From contig PHCE01000008.1 in assembly GCA_002840765.1 (NCBI GenBank), forward strand, positions 1-64,000: a stretch of DNA of 64,000 nt, read 5' to 3'. The translations under genes were made by a program, and so were the position numbers. Source of the stretch: Betaproteobacteria bacterium HGW-Betaproteobacteria-7. GTDB lineage: Bacteria; Pseudomonadota; Gammaproteobacteria; Burkholderiales; Rhodocyclaceae. Position 1 is the stretch's first letter, and the number at the start of each line of letters is the position of its first letter. This document shows positions 56,351-64,000 of this stretch, one piece after another. A model generated the notes under the pieces. The model did not search any database and was not told the origin of the DNA. It worked only from the letters and a program-made list of their open reading frames with translations.

Positions 56351-57991
56351 ATGCTCCAAAAGCTCTCCACTTTCGCCGGCATTCAAGGCCCCGTCGTCAC
56401 TATCGTCATGGATGGCTACGGCCTGCCCAGATCGGAGGCCGGTAGCGCCATCGCCGCCGCCCGCAAGCCGACCCTCAACCGCCTGTTCGCCAACTACCCG
56501 AACATCCGCCTGCAGGCGCACGGTACGGCGGTCGGTATGCCGTCGGACGACGACATGGGCAATTCCGAGGTTGGGCACAACGCTATTGGCGCTGGTCAGG
56601 TCTATAGCCAGGGGGCGGCGCTGGTCGCCGGGGCCATTGCTTCCGGCGCCATCTGGCAGGGTCAGGCGTGGCGCGAGATCGTCGCCGGCGCCAAGGTCGG
56701 TCGCGGGGTGATCCACTTCATCGGTTTGTTTTCCGACGGCAACGTGCATAGCCATATCGACCACTTGAAGGCGATGGTCGTCCAGGCCAAGGCCGAGGGT
56801 GTGCCGACGGTGCGCATCCATGCCCTGCTCGACGGCCGCGATGTGCCGGAAACCAGCGCGCTCGACTACGTTGTGCCCTTCGAAGCCTTCCTCGCTGAAT
56901 TGTCCACCGGCGGTTTTGATGCCCGCATCGCTTCCGGCGGCGGCCGCCAGTACATCACCATGGATCGCTACGACGCCAACTGGCCGATGGTCGACAAGGG
57001 CTGGCAGACGCATGTGCTCGGCGTCGGGCGGCAGTTCGCCAATGCCACCGAGGCGGTCAACGGCCTGCGCGCCACCCATCCCGGCACCATCGACCAGGAT
57101 CTGCCGGAATTCGTCATCGCCGATAACGGCAAGGCCATCGGCACCGTCGAGGACGGCGATTCGGTGGTCTTCTTCAATTTCCGCGGTGACCGCGCCATCG
57201 AGATCAGCCGTACCTTCGAGGAAGCGACCTTCGACAAGTTCGACCGCGTCCGCACACCGCAAGTCACTTACGCCGGCATGCTCCAGTACGACGGTGACCT
57301 CAAGCTGCCGGCACGCTTCCTGGTCGCGCCGCCGGTGATCCGCAACACCATGGGCGAGTTGTTCAGCCAGAGCGGTATCGCCCAGTTCGCCTGTTCGGAA
57401 ACGCAGAAGTTCGGCCACGTCACCTATTTCTGGAACGGCAACCGCTCCGGCAAGTTCGCCGGCGAAACCTGGCAGGAGGTGCCGAGTGACGTCGTGCCCT
57501 TCGAGCAGCGGCCGTGGATGAAGGCCGCCGAGATTGCCGACGCGATGATCGCGGCGCTGCAGTCCGGTCAATACCGGACCTTGCGCTGCAATTTCGCCAA
57601 TGGCGACATGGTCGGTCATACCGGCAACTTCCGCGCGGCGACGATGGCCATCGAGGCCGTCGACCTGGCGTTGACCCGCCTGCTGGCGGCGGTTGATGCA
57701 GCCGGCGGCGTGGCGCTGATCACCGCCGACCACGGCAATGCCGACGAAATGTACGAACTGGACAAGAAGACCAAGGAACCGGCGCAGAACCCGGATGGCT
57801 CGTTCAAGGCGAAGACGGCGCACACGCTGAATCCGGTGCCGCTGATCCTCTACGACAACGTTTCCGGCGGCAAGCTGGGGCTCAAGCAGACGGAAAGGGG
57901 CGGCCTGTCGAATATCGCGGCGATCACAGCCAATTTGCTTGGCTTCGAGAAGCACGAAGCCTGGGACGACAGTCTGCTGGAGATCCGCTGA
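56351..57991 (+). CDS. gpmI: 2,3-bisphosphoglycerate-independent phosphoglycerate mutase
   Basis: Interconverts 3- and 2-phosphoglycerate in glycolysis with two metals. The 546-residue protein has VTIVMDGYGLPRSEAG, the catalytic serine in DDMGNSEVGHNAIGAG, HIDHLKAMVVQAKAEG, ADHGNADEMYE and AHTLNPVPLILYDN. It is longer than the usual 510-515-residue bacterial form, with an extra segment near the C terminus (LDKKTKEPAQNPDGSFK), resembling the longer plant-type branch. Start ATG 56351 chosen for the family start. Confidence 0.95.
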   Translation: MLQKLSTFAGIQGPVVTIVMDGYGLPRSEAGSAIAAARKPTLNRLFANYPNIRLQAHGTAVGMPSDDDMGNSEVGHNAIGAGQVYSQGAALVAGAIASGAIWQGQAWREIVAGAKVGRGVIHFIGLFSDGNVHSHIDHLKAMVVQAKAEGVPTVRIHALLDGRDVPETSALDYVVPFEAFLAELSTGGFDARIASGGGRQYITMDRYDANWPMVDKGWQTHVLGVGRQFANATEAVNGLRATHPGTIDQDLPEFVIADNGKAIGTVEDGDSVVFFNFRGDRAIEISRTFEEATFDKFDRVRTPQVTYAGMLQYDGDLKLPARFLVAPPVIRNTMGELFSQSGIAQFACSETQKFGHVTYFWNGNRSGKFAGETWQEVPSDVVPFEQRPWMKAAEIADAMIAALQSGQYRTLRCNFANGDMVGHTGNFRAATMAIEAVDLALTRLLAAVDAAGGVALITADHGNADEMYELDKKTKEPAQNPDGSFKAKTAHTLNPVPLILYDNVSGGKLGLKQTERGGLSNIAAITANLLGFEKHEAWDDSLLEIR

Positions 57992-58035
57992 GCCGATGAG
58001 CGAGGTGGGCGCCTGATGCTCGGAAAGGACTGCCC

Positions 58036-58899
58036 TTGCGCATCCTGACCCCATCCGCCGAGCGCGTGCTGAGCAATCCGCTGGCCTTCACCTGGCGGGT
58101 GCTGCGTGGTTTTGCCGGCAATCAGGGGCTGCTGCTGGCCGGCGCCATTGCCTACTACGCGCTGCTGTCGCTGGTGCCGCTGCTGATCCTGTCGGTGCTC
58201 ATGCTGTCGCACCTGATGGACGAGGCGGTACTGATCGCGACCTTGAGCCACTATCTCGAGTGGCTGGTGCCCAGCCAGTCGGCTGCCTTGCTCGGCGATC
58301 TTGCCGGTTTCCTGGAAAAGCGGGCGGCGATCGGGGCGCTGCTCTTCGTCTCCATGCTGTTTTTCAGTTCGTTGGCCTTCTCGGTGGTCGAAAAAAGCAT
58401 GGCGGTGATCTTCGCCCATCGCGGCGTCGAGCGGCGGCGGCACTTTCTCGTCTCCTTCGTACTGCCCTACAGCTTCGTGCTGCTCCTCGTCGTCCTGCTC
58501 CTGCTGGTCAGCGCCCTGGTCATCGCCCTGCAGGCGCTGGCCGGGCAAAGTGTCTGGTTGTTCGGCCAGTGGTGGTCGCTGAGCGCCGTTTCCGGTTTGT
58601 CGCTGTACGGGCTCGGCCTGGTGGTCGAAACCCTGATCTTTGCTGCCCTCTACATGATCATGCCCTACGGCCGTACGCGTATCAGCCATGCGCTGATCGG
58701 CGGGCTGACCGCGGCGCTGCTCTGGGAAGCGACCCGCCATGTGCTGATCTGGTATTTCGCCACCTTGTCTTCGGCGAGCATCCTCTACGGCTCGCTGACC
58801 ACGTCCGTGGTCGTCCTGCTCAGCATGGAGGTCGCCGCGACCTTGCTCCTGCTCGGCGCGCAGGTGATTGCCGAGTACGAGCGGATCGGCCTCGAATAG
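58036..58899 (+). CDS. YihY/virulence factor BrkB family membrane protein
   Basis: A 287-residue inner-membrane protein with six hydrophobic segments. Starts at TTG 58036 behind GGAAAGG. The family opening is seen in AIAYYALLSLVPLLILSVLML, and the conserved VEKSMAVIFAHRGVERRRHFL and LYGSLTTSVVVLLSMEVAATLLLLG follow. Once called ribonuclease BN by mistake; the transport role is unproven. Confidence 0.85.
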   Translation: MRILTPSAERVLSNPLAFTWRVLRGFAGNQGLLLAGAIAYYALLSLVPLLILSVLMLSHLMDEAVLIATLSHYLEWLVPSQSAALLGDLAGFLEKRAAIGALLFVSMLFFSSLAFSVVEKSMAVIFAHRGVERRRHFLVSFVLPYSFVLLLVVLLLLVSALVIALQALAGQSVWLFGQWWSLSAVSGLSLYGLGLVVETLIFAALYMIMPYGRTRISHALIGGLTAALLWEATRHVLIWYFATLSSASILYGSLTTSVVVLLSMEVAATLLLLGAQVIAEYERIGLE

Positions 58900-58912
58900 A
58901 GCGGAGTGCTGC

Positions 58913-59986
58913 TCACTGCGCCTCCTTGCCCAGGCTGCGTTGCCGGTAATGCTGCGGCGCCATGCCGGTCCAGGTGACGAAGGCGCGGTAGAAGGCCGAG
59001 GTGTCGGCGTAGCCGAGATCGGCGGCGACTGTGGCGATCGGGTCGCGGGTCTTGGCCAGGCGGGCCAGGGCCATGTCGCGGCGCAGCGCATCCTTGATCG
59101 CCCGGTAGCTGGAGCCTTCGTCTTCCAGCCGGCGATGCACGCTGCGCGGCGACAGATGCAGGCGCTCGGCGATGTCGTCGAGGCTGGGCATCTCGGGCAG
59201 GGCGGCGCGCAGCAGGTCGCGGACGCGGATGACCATCTCCCGGTCGCGCCGGTAAAGCGTCGTGATCTTGCCCGGGGCGCCGTCAAGAAATGTGGCCAGC
59301 GCCGCCTCGTCGCGGCGGATCGGCAGCTCCAGCAGATTGGCCTGAAAGCTGGCGACCAGCGTACCGGTGCCGCCTGGCACGGTCGGCGCGAAGCGCGAAT
59401 CCTCGGTGAAGATCAACGCGTAGTCAGCGGCGTGCGCCGGCTTGCGGTAGGGAAAGATGACGCTGTCGAGGGCCAGACCGCGTCCGGCCAGCCAGCAGGA
59501 CAGGCCGTGCAGCAGGCGCAGCAGCCACTCGAAGGCGAAGACGCGGCCGGGGTCGTCGGGGTTGTCGGCCAGATGGCGGCGTTCGGCGATGACCAGCTCG
59601 GCTCGTCCCTGCTGGCGACGCACGCTGACGGCCAGATCGGGCAGCACGATGCGCAGGAAGCGGCTGGCCCGCAGCAGCGCCTCGGCCAGCGTCGGCGCGG
59701 CGATGGTGGCGCGGCAGAGGAATTCGAAGCTGCCGCAGCGCATCGGCTGGGAAAACAGGCCGAAGGCCTCGTCGTCCAGTTCGTGGTTGATGCGGTTGTA
59801 GAGGGCGGCATAGTCCTCGATCGGAATCCGGCTGGCGGAGTCTGCAATGTCGATCTCCGAGGCGGCCAGCAGCGGCTGCGGGTCGAGTTGCCGGCGCCGG
59901 ATGCCGGCCAGCATGCCGGTAACAAATCCCATGGCGACAGTGGTTTGACTGCGCGCGCCGGGGCCGGGGTTGTTGCGATGCAGCAT
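58913..59986 (-). CDS. AraC-family transcriptional regulator
   Basis: A 357-residue activator-type regulator. The N-terminal 220 residues match the arabinose-binding-like ligand domain of the OruR/ArgR/GadX branch (QLDPQPLLAASEIDIADSASRIPIEDY). The C-terminal double helix-turn-helix includes SLDDIAERLHLSPRSVHRRLEDEG and PIATVAADLGYADTSAFYRAFVTWTG. Divergently arranged with icmF across a 139-base gap, so it probably controls that gene. Confidence 0.9.
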   Translation of the reverse strand: MLHRNNPGPGARSQTTVAMGFVTGMLAGIRRRQLDPQPLLAASEIDIADSASRIPIEDYAALYNRINHELDDEAFGLFSQPMRCGSFEFLCRATIAAPTLAEALLRASRFLRIVLPDLAVSVRRQQGRAELVIAERRHLADNPDDPGRVFAFEWLLRLLHGLSCWLAGRGLALDSVIFPYRKPAHAADYALIFTEDSRFAPTVPGGTGTLVASFQANLLELPIRRDEAALATFLDGAPGKITTLYRRDREMVIRVRDLLRAALPEMPSLDDIAERLHLSPRSVHRRLEDEGSSYRAIKDALRRDMALARLAKTRDPIATVAADLGYADTSAFYRAFVTWTGMAPQHYRQRSLGKEAQ

Positions 59987-60017
59987 CCTTGGCTTTCGTG
60001 AAGAAGGTGCCAGTCAG

Positions 60018-60048
60018 TCTATCACCTTGGCTGAATTTGCATGATAGA
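60018..60048. promoter_or_regulatory. inverted repeats in the AraC-icmF gap
   Basis: TCTATCA (60018-60024) and TGATAGA (60042-60048) form a perfect repeat 17 bases apart, and AAGGTG (60004-60009) with CACCTT (60023-60028) overlaps it. Candidate sites for the AraC-type regulator. Confidence 0.35.
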
Positions 60049-60125
60049 CGTCATTCCGGGCAATGGCGGTGGCAGCAATGAGGCATAAGATGGACGCCTT
60101 TCCTTCCCCCACTTAGGCAGGCGCC

Positions 60126-63100
60126 ATGACCGACCTTTCCGTTGCCAAGAAGCTGTCCCCGTACAAGCCGAAGAACAAGGTGCGCTTCGTCACCGCCGCC
60201 TCGCTGTTCGACGGCCATGACGCCTCGATCAACATCATGCGCCGTATCCTGCAGTCGACCGGCTCGGAAGTGATCCACCTCGGCCACAACCGCTCGGTGC
60301 AGGAAATCGTCAATGCCGCGCTGCAGGAAGACGCCCAGGGTATCTGCATCACATCCTACCAGGGCGGCCATGTCGAGTTCTTCAAGTACATGATCGATCT
60401 GCTGAAGGCCAACGGCGGCGAGAACATCAAGGTCTTCGGTGGCGGTGGCGGCGTCATAGTGCCGTCCGAGATCAAGGAGTTGCATGCTTACGGCGTGACC
60501 CGTATCTACGCGCCGGAAGACGGCGTACACATGGGGCTGCAGGGCATGATCAACGAGGTCGTGCAGAACGCCGACTACGATATGGCCGACGCCGGCGTGC
60601 CGAGCGCCGAGCAGGTGCTCAACGGCCTCAAGGCTGGCGACAAGCGTCTGCTGGCGCGCGTCATCACGCTGCTCGAGAACGGCTCGGCGCCGGCCCTGAA
60701 GGAGCCGCTGCTGAAGGCCGCCGCCGAACTGACCGTACCGGTGCTCGGCATTACCGGCACCGGTGGCGCCGGCAAGTCGTCGCTGACTGACGAGATCGTC
60801 CGCCGCTTCCGCCTCGACCAGGGCGACAGCGTGAAAATCGGCATCGTCTCCATCGACCCGTCGCGCAAGCGCACCGGCGGCGCGCTGCTCGGCGACCGCA
60901 TCCGGATGAACGCCATCGAACATCCGAACATTTTCATGCGCTCCTTGGCCACCCGCGATACCGGCAGCGAAATTTCCGTCGCCTTGCCGGAAGTCATCGC
61001 CGCCTGCCAACTGGCCGGCTTCGATCTGGTCATCGTCGAAACCTCAGGTATCGGCCAGGGCAATGCCGCCATCGTTCCCTACGTCGATCTGTCGCTGTAC
61101 GTGATGACGCCGGAGTTCGGCGCCGCCTCGCAGCTGGAGAAAATCGACATGCTCGACTTCGCCGATTTCGTCGCCATCAACAAGTTCGACCGCAAGGGTG
61201 CCGAGGATGCGCTGCGCGATGTGCGCAAGCAGTACCAGCGCAACCGCGAAGCCTTCACCACGCCGACCGACGACATGCCGGTCTATGGCACGCAGGCCGC
61301 CCGCTTCAACGACGACGGCGTCACCGCGCTCTATCAGGCGCTGGTCCCGGCGCTGACCGACAAGGGCCTCAAACTGCAGCCGGGCAAGCTGCCGCTGGTC
61401 ACCGTCAAGCAGTCGTCCAGCCAGCGCGCCATCGTCCCGGCCCAGCGCGTCCGCTACCTGGCCGAGATCGCCGACAGCGTGCGCGGCTATCACGCGCACA
61501 CCGAGGAACAGGTGAAGATCGCCCGCGAGCGCCAGTCGCTGCGCATTGCAAAGTCTGTCTTTGCCGGCTGCGACAAGCCGACCACTGACTTCGAGGAACT
61601 GCAGGCGTTCAAGGACAGCCAGCAGGACCCGAAGGCGAAGAAGTTGCTCGACATGTGGCCAGCCACCGTCGACGCCTATTCCGGCGACGAGTACGTGGTG
61701 AAGATCCGCGACAAGGAAATCCGCACCCAGCTGACCAGCCAGTCGCTGTCCGGCACCAAGATCCGCAAGGTGATCCTGCCGAAATACACCGATGACGGCG
61801 AGATCCTCCGTTTCCTGATGAAGGAAAACGTCCCCGGTTCCTTCCCCTACACGGCCGGCGTCTTTGCCTTCAAGCGCGAAGGCGAGGACCCGACGCGGAT
61901 GTTCGCCGGCGAAGGCGACGCCTTCCGCACCAACCGCCGCTTCAAGCGCGTTTCCGAAGGCATGCCGGCCCACCGGCTGTCCACCGCCTTCGACTCGGTG
62001 ACGCTGTACGGCTGCGACCCCGACGAGCGTCCGGACATCTACGGCAAGATCGGCAATTCAGGCGTTTCGATCGCTACGCTCGACGACCTGAAAGTGCTCT
62101 ACGACGGTTTTGACCTGCTTGCCCCGACCACGTCGGTGTCGATGACCATCAACGGTCCGGCGCCGATCATTCTGGCCTGTTTCTTCAACACCGCCATCGA
62201 CCAGCAGATGGCCAAGTTCCAGAAAGACAACGGTCGCCAGCCGACCGAGGACGAAGCCGAGAAAATCCGCGAATGGGCGCTGTCGACCGTGCGTGGCACG
62301 GTGCAGGCCGACATCCTCAAGGAAGACCAGGGCCAGAACACCTGCATCTTCTCGACTGAGTTCGCGCTGAAGATGATGGGCGACATCCAGGAGTTCTTCG
62401 TCCATAACCAGGTACAGAACTTCTACTCGGTATCGATTTCCGGCTATCACATCGCCGAAGCCGGGGCGAATCCGATCAGCCAGCTCGCCTTCACGCTCTC
62501 AAACGGCTTCACCTACGTCGAAAGCTATCTGGCGCGCGGCATGAAGATCGATGACTTCGCGCCCAACCTGAGCTTCTTCTTCTCCAACGGCATGGACCCG
62601 GAATACTCGGTGATCGGCCGCGTTGCCCGGCGCATCTGGGCGGTGGCGATGAAGAACAAGTATGGCGCCAACGAGCGCAGCCAGAAGCTGAAGTACCACA
62701 TCCAGACCTCCGGCCGCTCGCTGCACGCCCAGGAAATGGACTTCAACGATATCCGCACCACGCTGCAGGCGTTGATTGCCATCTACGACAACTGCAACTC
62801 GCTGCACACCAATGCCTACGACGAGGCGATCACGACGCCGACTGAAGAGTCCGTGCGCCGGGCGATGGCCATCCAGCTGATCATCAACCGCGAGTGGGGC
62901 GTGGCGAAAAACGAGAACCCGAACCAGGGCGCCTTCGTCATCGACGAGCTGACTGACCTCGTTGAGGAAGCCGTGCTCAAGGAATTCGAAGCCATCGCCT
63001 CGCGCGGCGGCGTCCTCGGTGCCATGGAAACAGGCTACCAGCGCGGCAAGATCCAGGAAGAGTCGATGTATTACGAGCACAAGAAGCACGACGGCTCGTA

Positions 63101-63389
63101 TCCGATCATCGGCGTCAATACCTTCCTGAATCCGAAGGGCATGGCGCAGCAGGAAATCGAACTGGCGCGTTCGACCGAAGAAGAAAAGCAGGGGCAGATC
63201 CAGCGCCTGCGCGACTTCCAGGCGCGCAACGCGGCCCAGGCCCCGGCCATGCTGGAGAAACTCAAGCAGACCGTGATCGAGGACGGCAACGTCTTCGCAG
63301 TGCTGGTCGATGCCGTCAAATATTGCTCGCTCGGCCAGATCAGCAGCGCCCTGTACGAAGTGGGCGGTCAGTACCGACGCAGCATGTAA
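60126..63389 (+). CDS. icmF: fused isobutyryl-CoA mutase (IcmF)
   Basis: A 1087-residue coenzyme B12 enzyme that interconverts isobutyryl- and n-butyryl-CoA (some forms also pivalyl- or isovaleryl-CoA). Order of parts: B12-binding domain (1-150, with [13 protein letters not shown] holding the DxH motif and [11 protein letters not shown]), a MeaB-like G-protein chaperone (about 195-420, Walker [10 protein letters not shown] at about 211-218, NKFD), and the mutase TIM barrel (about 560-1087, [23 protein letters not shown]). Length and order match IcmF. Its divergent AraC regulator suggests substrate-controlled expression. Confidence 0.95.
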   Translation: MTDLSVAKKLSPYKPKNKVRFVTAASLFDGHDASINIMRRILQSTGSEVIHLGHNRSVQEIVNAALQEDAQGICITSYQGGHVEFFKYMIDLLKANGGENIKVFGGGGGVIVPSEIKELHAYGVTRIYAPEDGVHMGLQGMINEVVQNADYDMADAGVPSAEQVLNGLKAGDKRLLARVITLLENGSAPALKEPLLKAAAELTVPVLGITGTGGAGKSSLTDEIVRRFRLDQGDSVKIGIVSIDPSRKRTGGALLGDRIRMNAIEHPNIFMRSLATRDTGSEISVALPEVIAACQLAGFDLVIVETSGIGQGNAAIVPYVDLSLYVMTPEFGAASQLEKIDMLDFADFVAINKFDRKGAEDALRDVRKQYQRNREAFTTPTDDMPVYGTQAARFNDDGVTALYQALVPALTDKGLKLQPGKLPLVTVKQSSSQRAIVPAQRVRYLAEIADSVRGYHAHTEEQVKIARERQSLRIAKSVFAGCDKPTTDFEELQAFKDSQQDPKAKKLLDMWPATVDAYSGDEYVVKIRDKEIRTQLTSQSLSGTKIRKVILPKYTDDGEILRFLMKENVPGSFPYTAGVFAFKREGEDPTRMFAGEGDAFRTNRRFKRVSEGMPAHRLSTAFDSVTLYGCDPDERPDIYGKIGNSGVSIATLDDLKVLYDGFDLLAPTTSVSMTINGPAPIILACFFNTAIDQQMAKFQKDNGRQPTEDEAEKIREWALSTVRGTVQADILKEDQGQNTCIFSTEFALKMMGDIQEFFVHNQVQNFYSVSISGYHIAEAGANPISQLAFTLSNGFTYVESYLARGMKIDDFAPNLSFFFSNGMDPEYSVIGRVARRIWAVAMKNKYGANERSQKLKYHIQTSGRSLHAQEMDFNDIRTTLQALIAIYDNCNSLHTNAYDEAITTPTEESVRRAMAIQLIINREWGVAKNENPNQGAFVIDELTDLVEEAVLKEFEAIASRGGVLGAMETGYQRGKIQEESMYYEHKKHDGSYPIIGVNTFLNPKGMAQQEIELARSTEEEKQGQIQRLRDFQARNAAQAPAMLEKLKQTVIEDGNVFAVLVDAVKYCSLGQISSALYEVGGQYRRSM

Positions 63390-63439
63390 AGACTTCCATC
63401 AAGGGAGAACAGCACCCCGAACCCGCCAGGGTGGAGGGC

Positions 63440-63476
63440 AAAAAACGACGGCGGGGCATGTACCCCGCCGTTTTTA
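63440..63476 (+). terminator. terminator of icmF
   Basis: CGGCGGGG (63449-63456) and CCCCGCCG (63463-63470) with flanking A and T runs, 50 bases after the stop. Confidence 0.9.
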
Positions 63477-63779
63477 TTGCGGCCGGTAGTTGGCGACGGA
63501 TAGCCAAGCGCGAAGGCGGGGGAAATTTTTCGCGAGCAGCGCTTTTGTCGCCTGGTTCGCCGAGCACATGAAAAGCGGTGGCTGGCTTCCGTCTTGGCAG
63601 GCCATGCACTGACGACGGGAGTGGGAGGTCAGGCAAGGGCGAAGAGCTTGGACCGCTGATCCTGCCGAAACCTGCCCGGCCAGGCGGGCACGCCCCGGCG
63701 CTGACCGAAGGCGCATGCCGCCGCTACCAGCTTGGCAATATCGATGAAGCGTCGATGGGCTACGAGTCCAGGAAGGACT
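63477..63779. other. intergenic stretch without a supported gene
   Basis: Several short open frames exist on both strands, for example a plus-strand one ending WFAEHMKSGGWLPSWQAMH at about 63612 and an opposing one ending AWLSVANYRPQ at about 63476. None has a convincing ribosome site or family match. It may hold a decayed gene. Confidence 0.5.
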
Positions 63780-64000
63780 TCAAGGGATTTTTTCGGACAG
63801 AACTCCGTCCACCTTCACCACTTCGACCGGATGCTCGTACACATCCTTGCGCTTGTCGTAGAGCGGAATGGTGGTGCCGCTGATGCGGTTGCTCTCGAGG
63901 TCCTGCAGGTCGACATCGGCGACGATGATCTGTTCGATATTGGGTGTGCCTTCGGCGGCGATACCGTCCCGGGCGAAGGAAAAGTCGGAAGGGGTGATGA
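63780..64000 (-). CDS. carbon-nitrogen hydrolase family protein, 3' end
   Basis: The last 72 or so codons of a gene running in from beyond the window. The frame reads TPSDFSFARDGIAAEGTPN, EQIIVADVDLQDLESNRISG and ends VDGVLSEKIP before the TGA at 63780-63782. The FARDGIAAEGTPNIEQ block with the following DVDL and a DKRKDVY-like tail is characteristic of the C terminus of nitrilase-superfamily (carbon-nitrogen hydrolase) proteins, including GNAT-fused ones. The catalytic Glu, Lys and Cys lie outside, so the substrate cannot be judged. Confidence 0.7.
   Translation of the reverse strand, partial: ITPSDFSFARDGIAAEGTPNIEQIIVADVDLQDLESNRISGTTIPLYDKRKDVYEHPVEVVKVDGVLSEKIP

Overview
The window is a GC-rich chromosomal segment from a betaproteobacterium. 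It most resembles the Rhodocyclales (Dechloromonas/Azonexus type). The grounds are an S-adenosylhomocysteine riboswitch in front of ahcY, the pilMNOPQ-aroK-aroB order, the metK-lpxL-dapF-DUF484-xerC order, a prkA-yeaH-spoVR stress cluster, minCDE and a fused IcmF-type acyl-CoA mutase. The genus is inferred from gene content and style only. I saw no rRNA, tRNA, CRISPR array, transposase or prophage. Almost everything is core chromosome with tight ATGA-, GTGA- or TAATG-type overlaps.

Layout. 1-2.2 kb: ahcY (cut by the window edge, behind a SAH riboswitch) and metK, the methyl-cycle enzymes. 2.3-6.4 kb: lipid A acyltransferase, GNAT, dapF, DUF484, xerC. 6.4-12.4 kb: a 50-residue basic protein with its own promoter and terminator, an RlmI-type methyltransferase, then a zinc operon with a Zur-like regulator first, a small CxxC membrane protein, an outer-membrane porin and ZnuA-ZnuC-ZnuB. 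12.4-18.7 kb: a STAS protein, HslVU, an AEC transporter, Hsp15, LysA, LptM and, divergently, CyaY. 18.7-27.8 kb: PBP1a facing away from pilMNOPQ-aroKB. 28-34 kb: gltBD. 34.3-41.2 kb: a natural fusion of arginase and ornithine aminotransferase, then prkA-yeaH-spoVR. 41.3-45.8 kb: a three-TM winged-helix protein, glmU, a small membrane protein and an EF-G-like GTPase. 45.8-47 kb: a small odd island with a foreign-looking lipoprotein and an in-frame-deleted relic of the EF-G-like gene. 47-51.8 kb: TonB receptor, exported DUF4198-like protein, membrane polyferredoxin and SafE/DsbD-like protein, probably one metal-acquisition system. 51.8-54.7 kb (minus strand): minC-minD-minE and a divergent ClpX-like ATPase. 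54.9-64 kb: terC, a DUF1439 protein, gpmI, a YihY protein, an AraC regulator divergent from icmF, and the 3' end of a carbon-nitrogen hydrolase.

The least ordinary items are the arginase-ornithine aminotransferase fusion, the zinc-finger-less ClpX paralogue with altered pore and ClpP-docking loops downstream of minE, the EF-G-like relic whose every difference from the intact gene is synonymous, the TonB/polyferredoxin/SafE cluster, and the independently transcribed 50-residue basic protein. Within the gltB to spoVR stretch, the fusion would turn arginine into urea, glutamate semialdehyde and glutamate next to glutamate synthase and a starvation-type kinase cluster, which suggests a nitrogen or stationary-phase theme.
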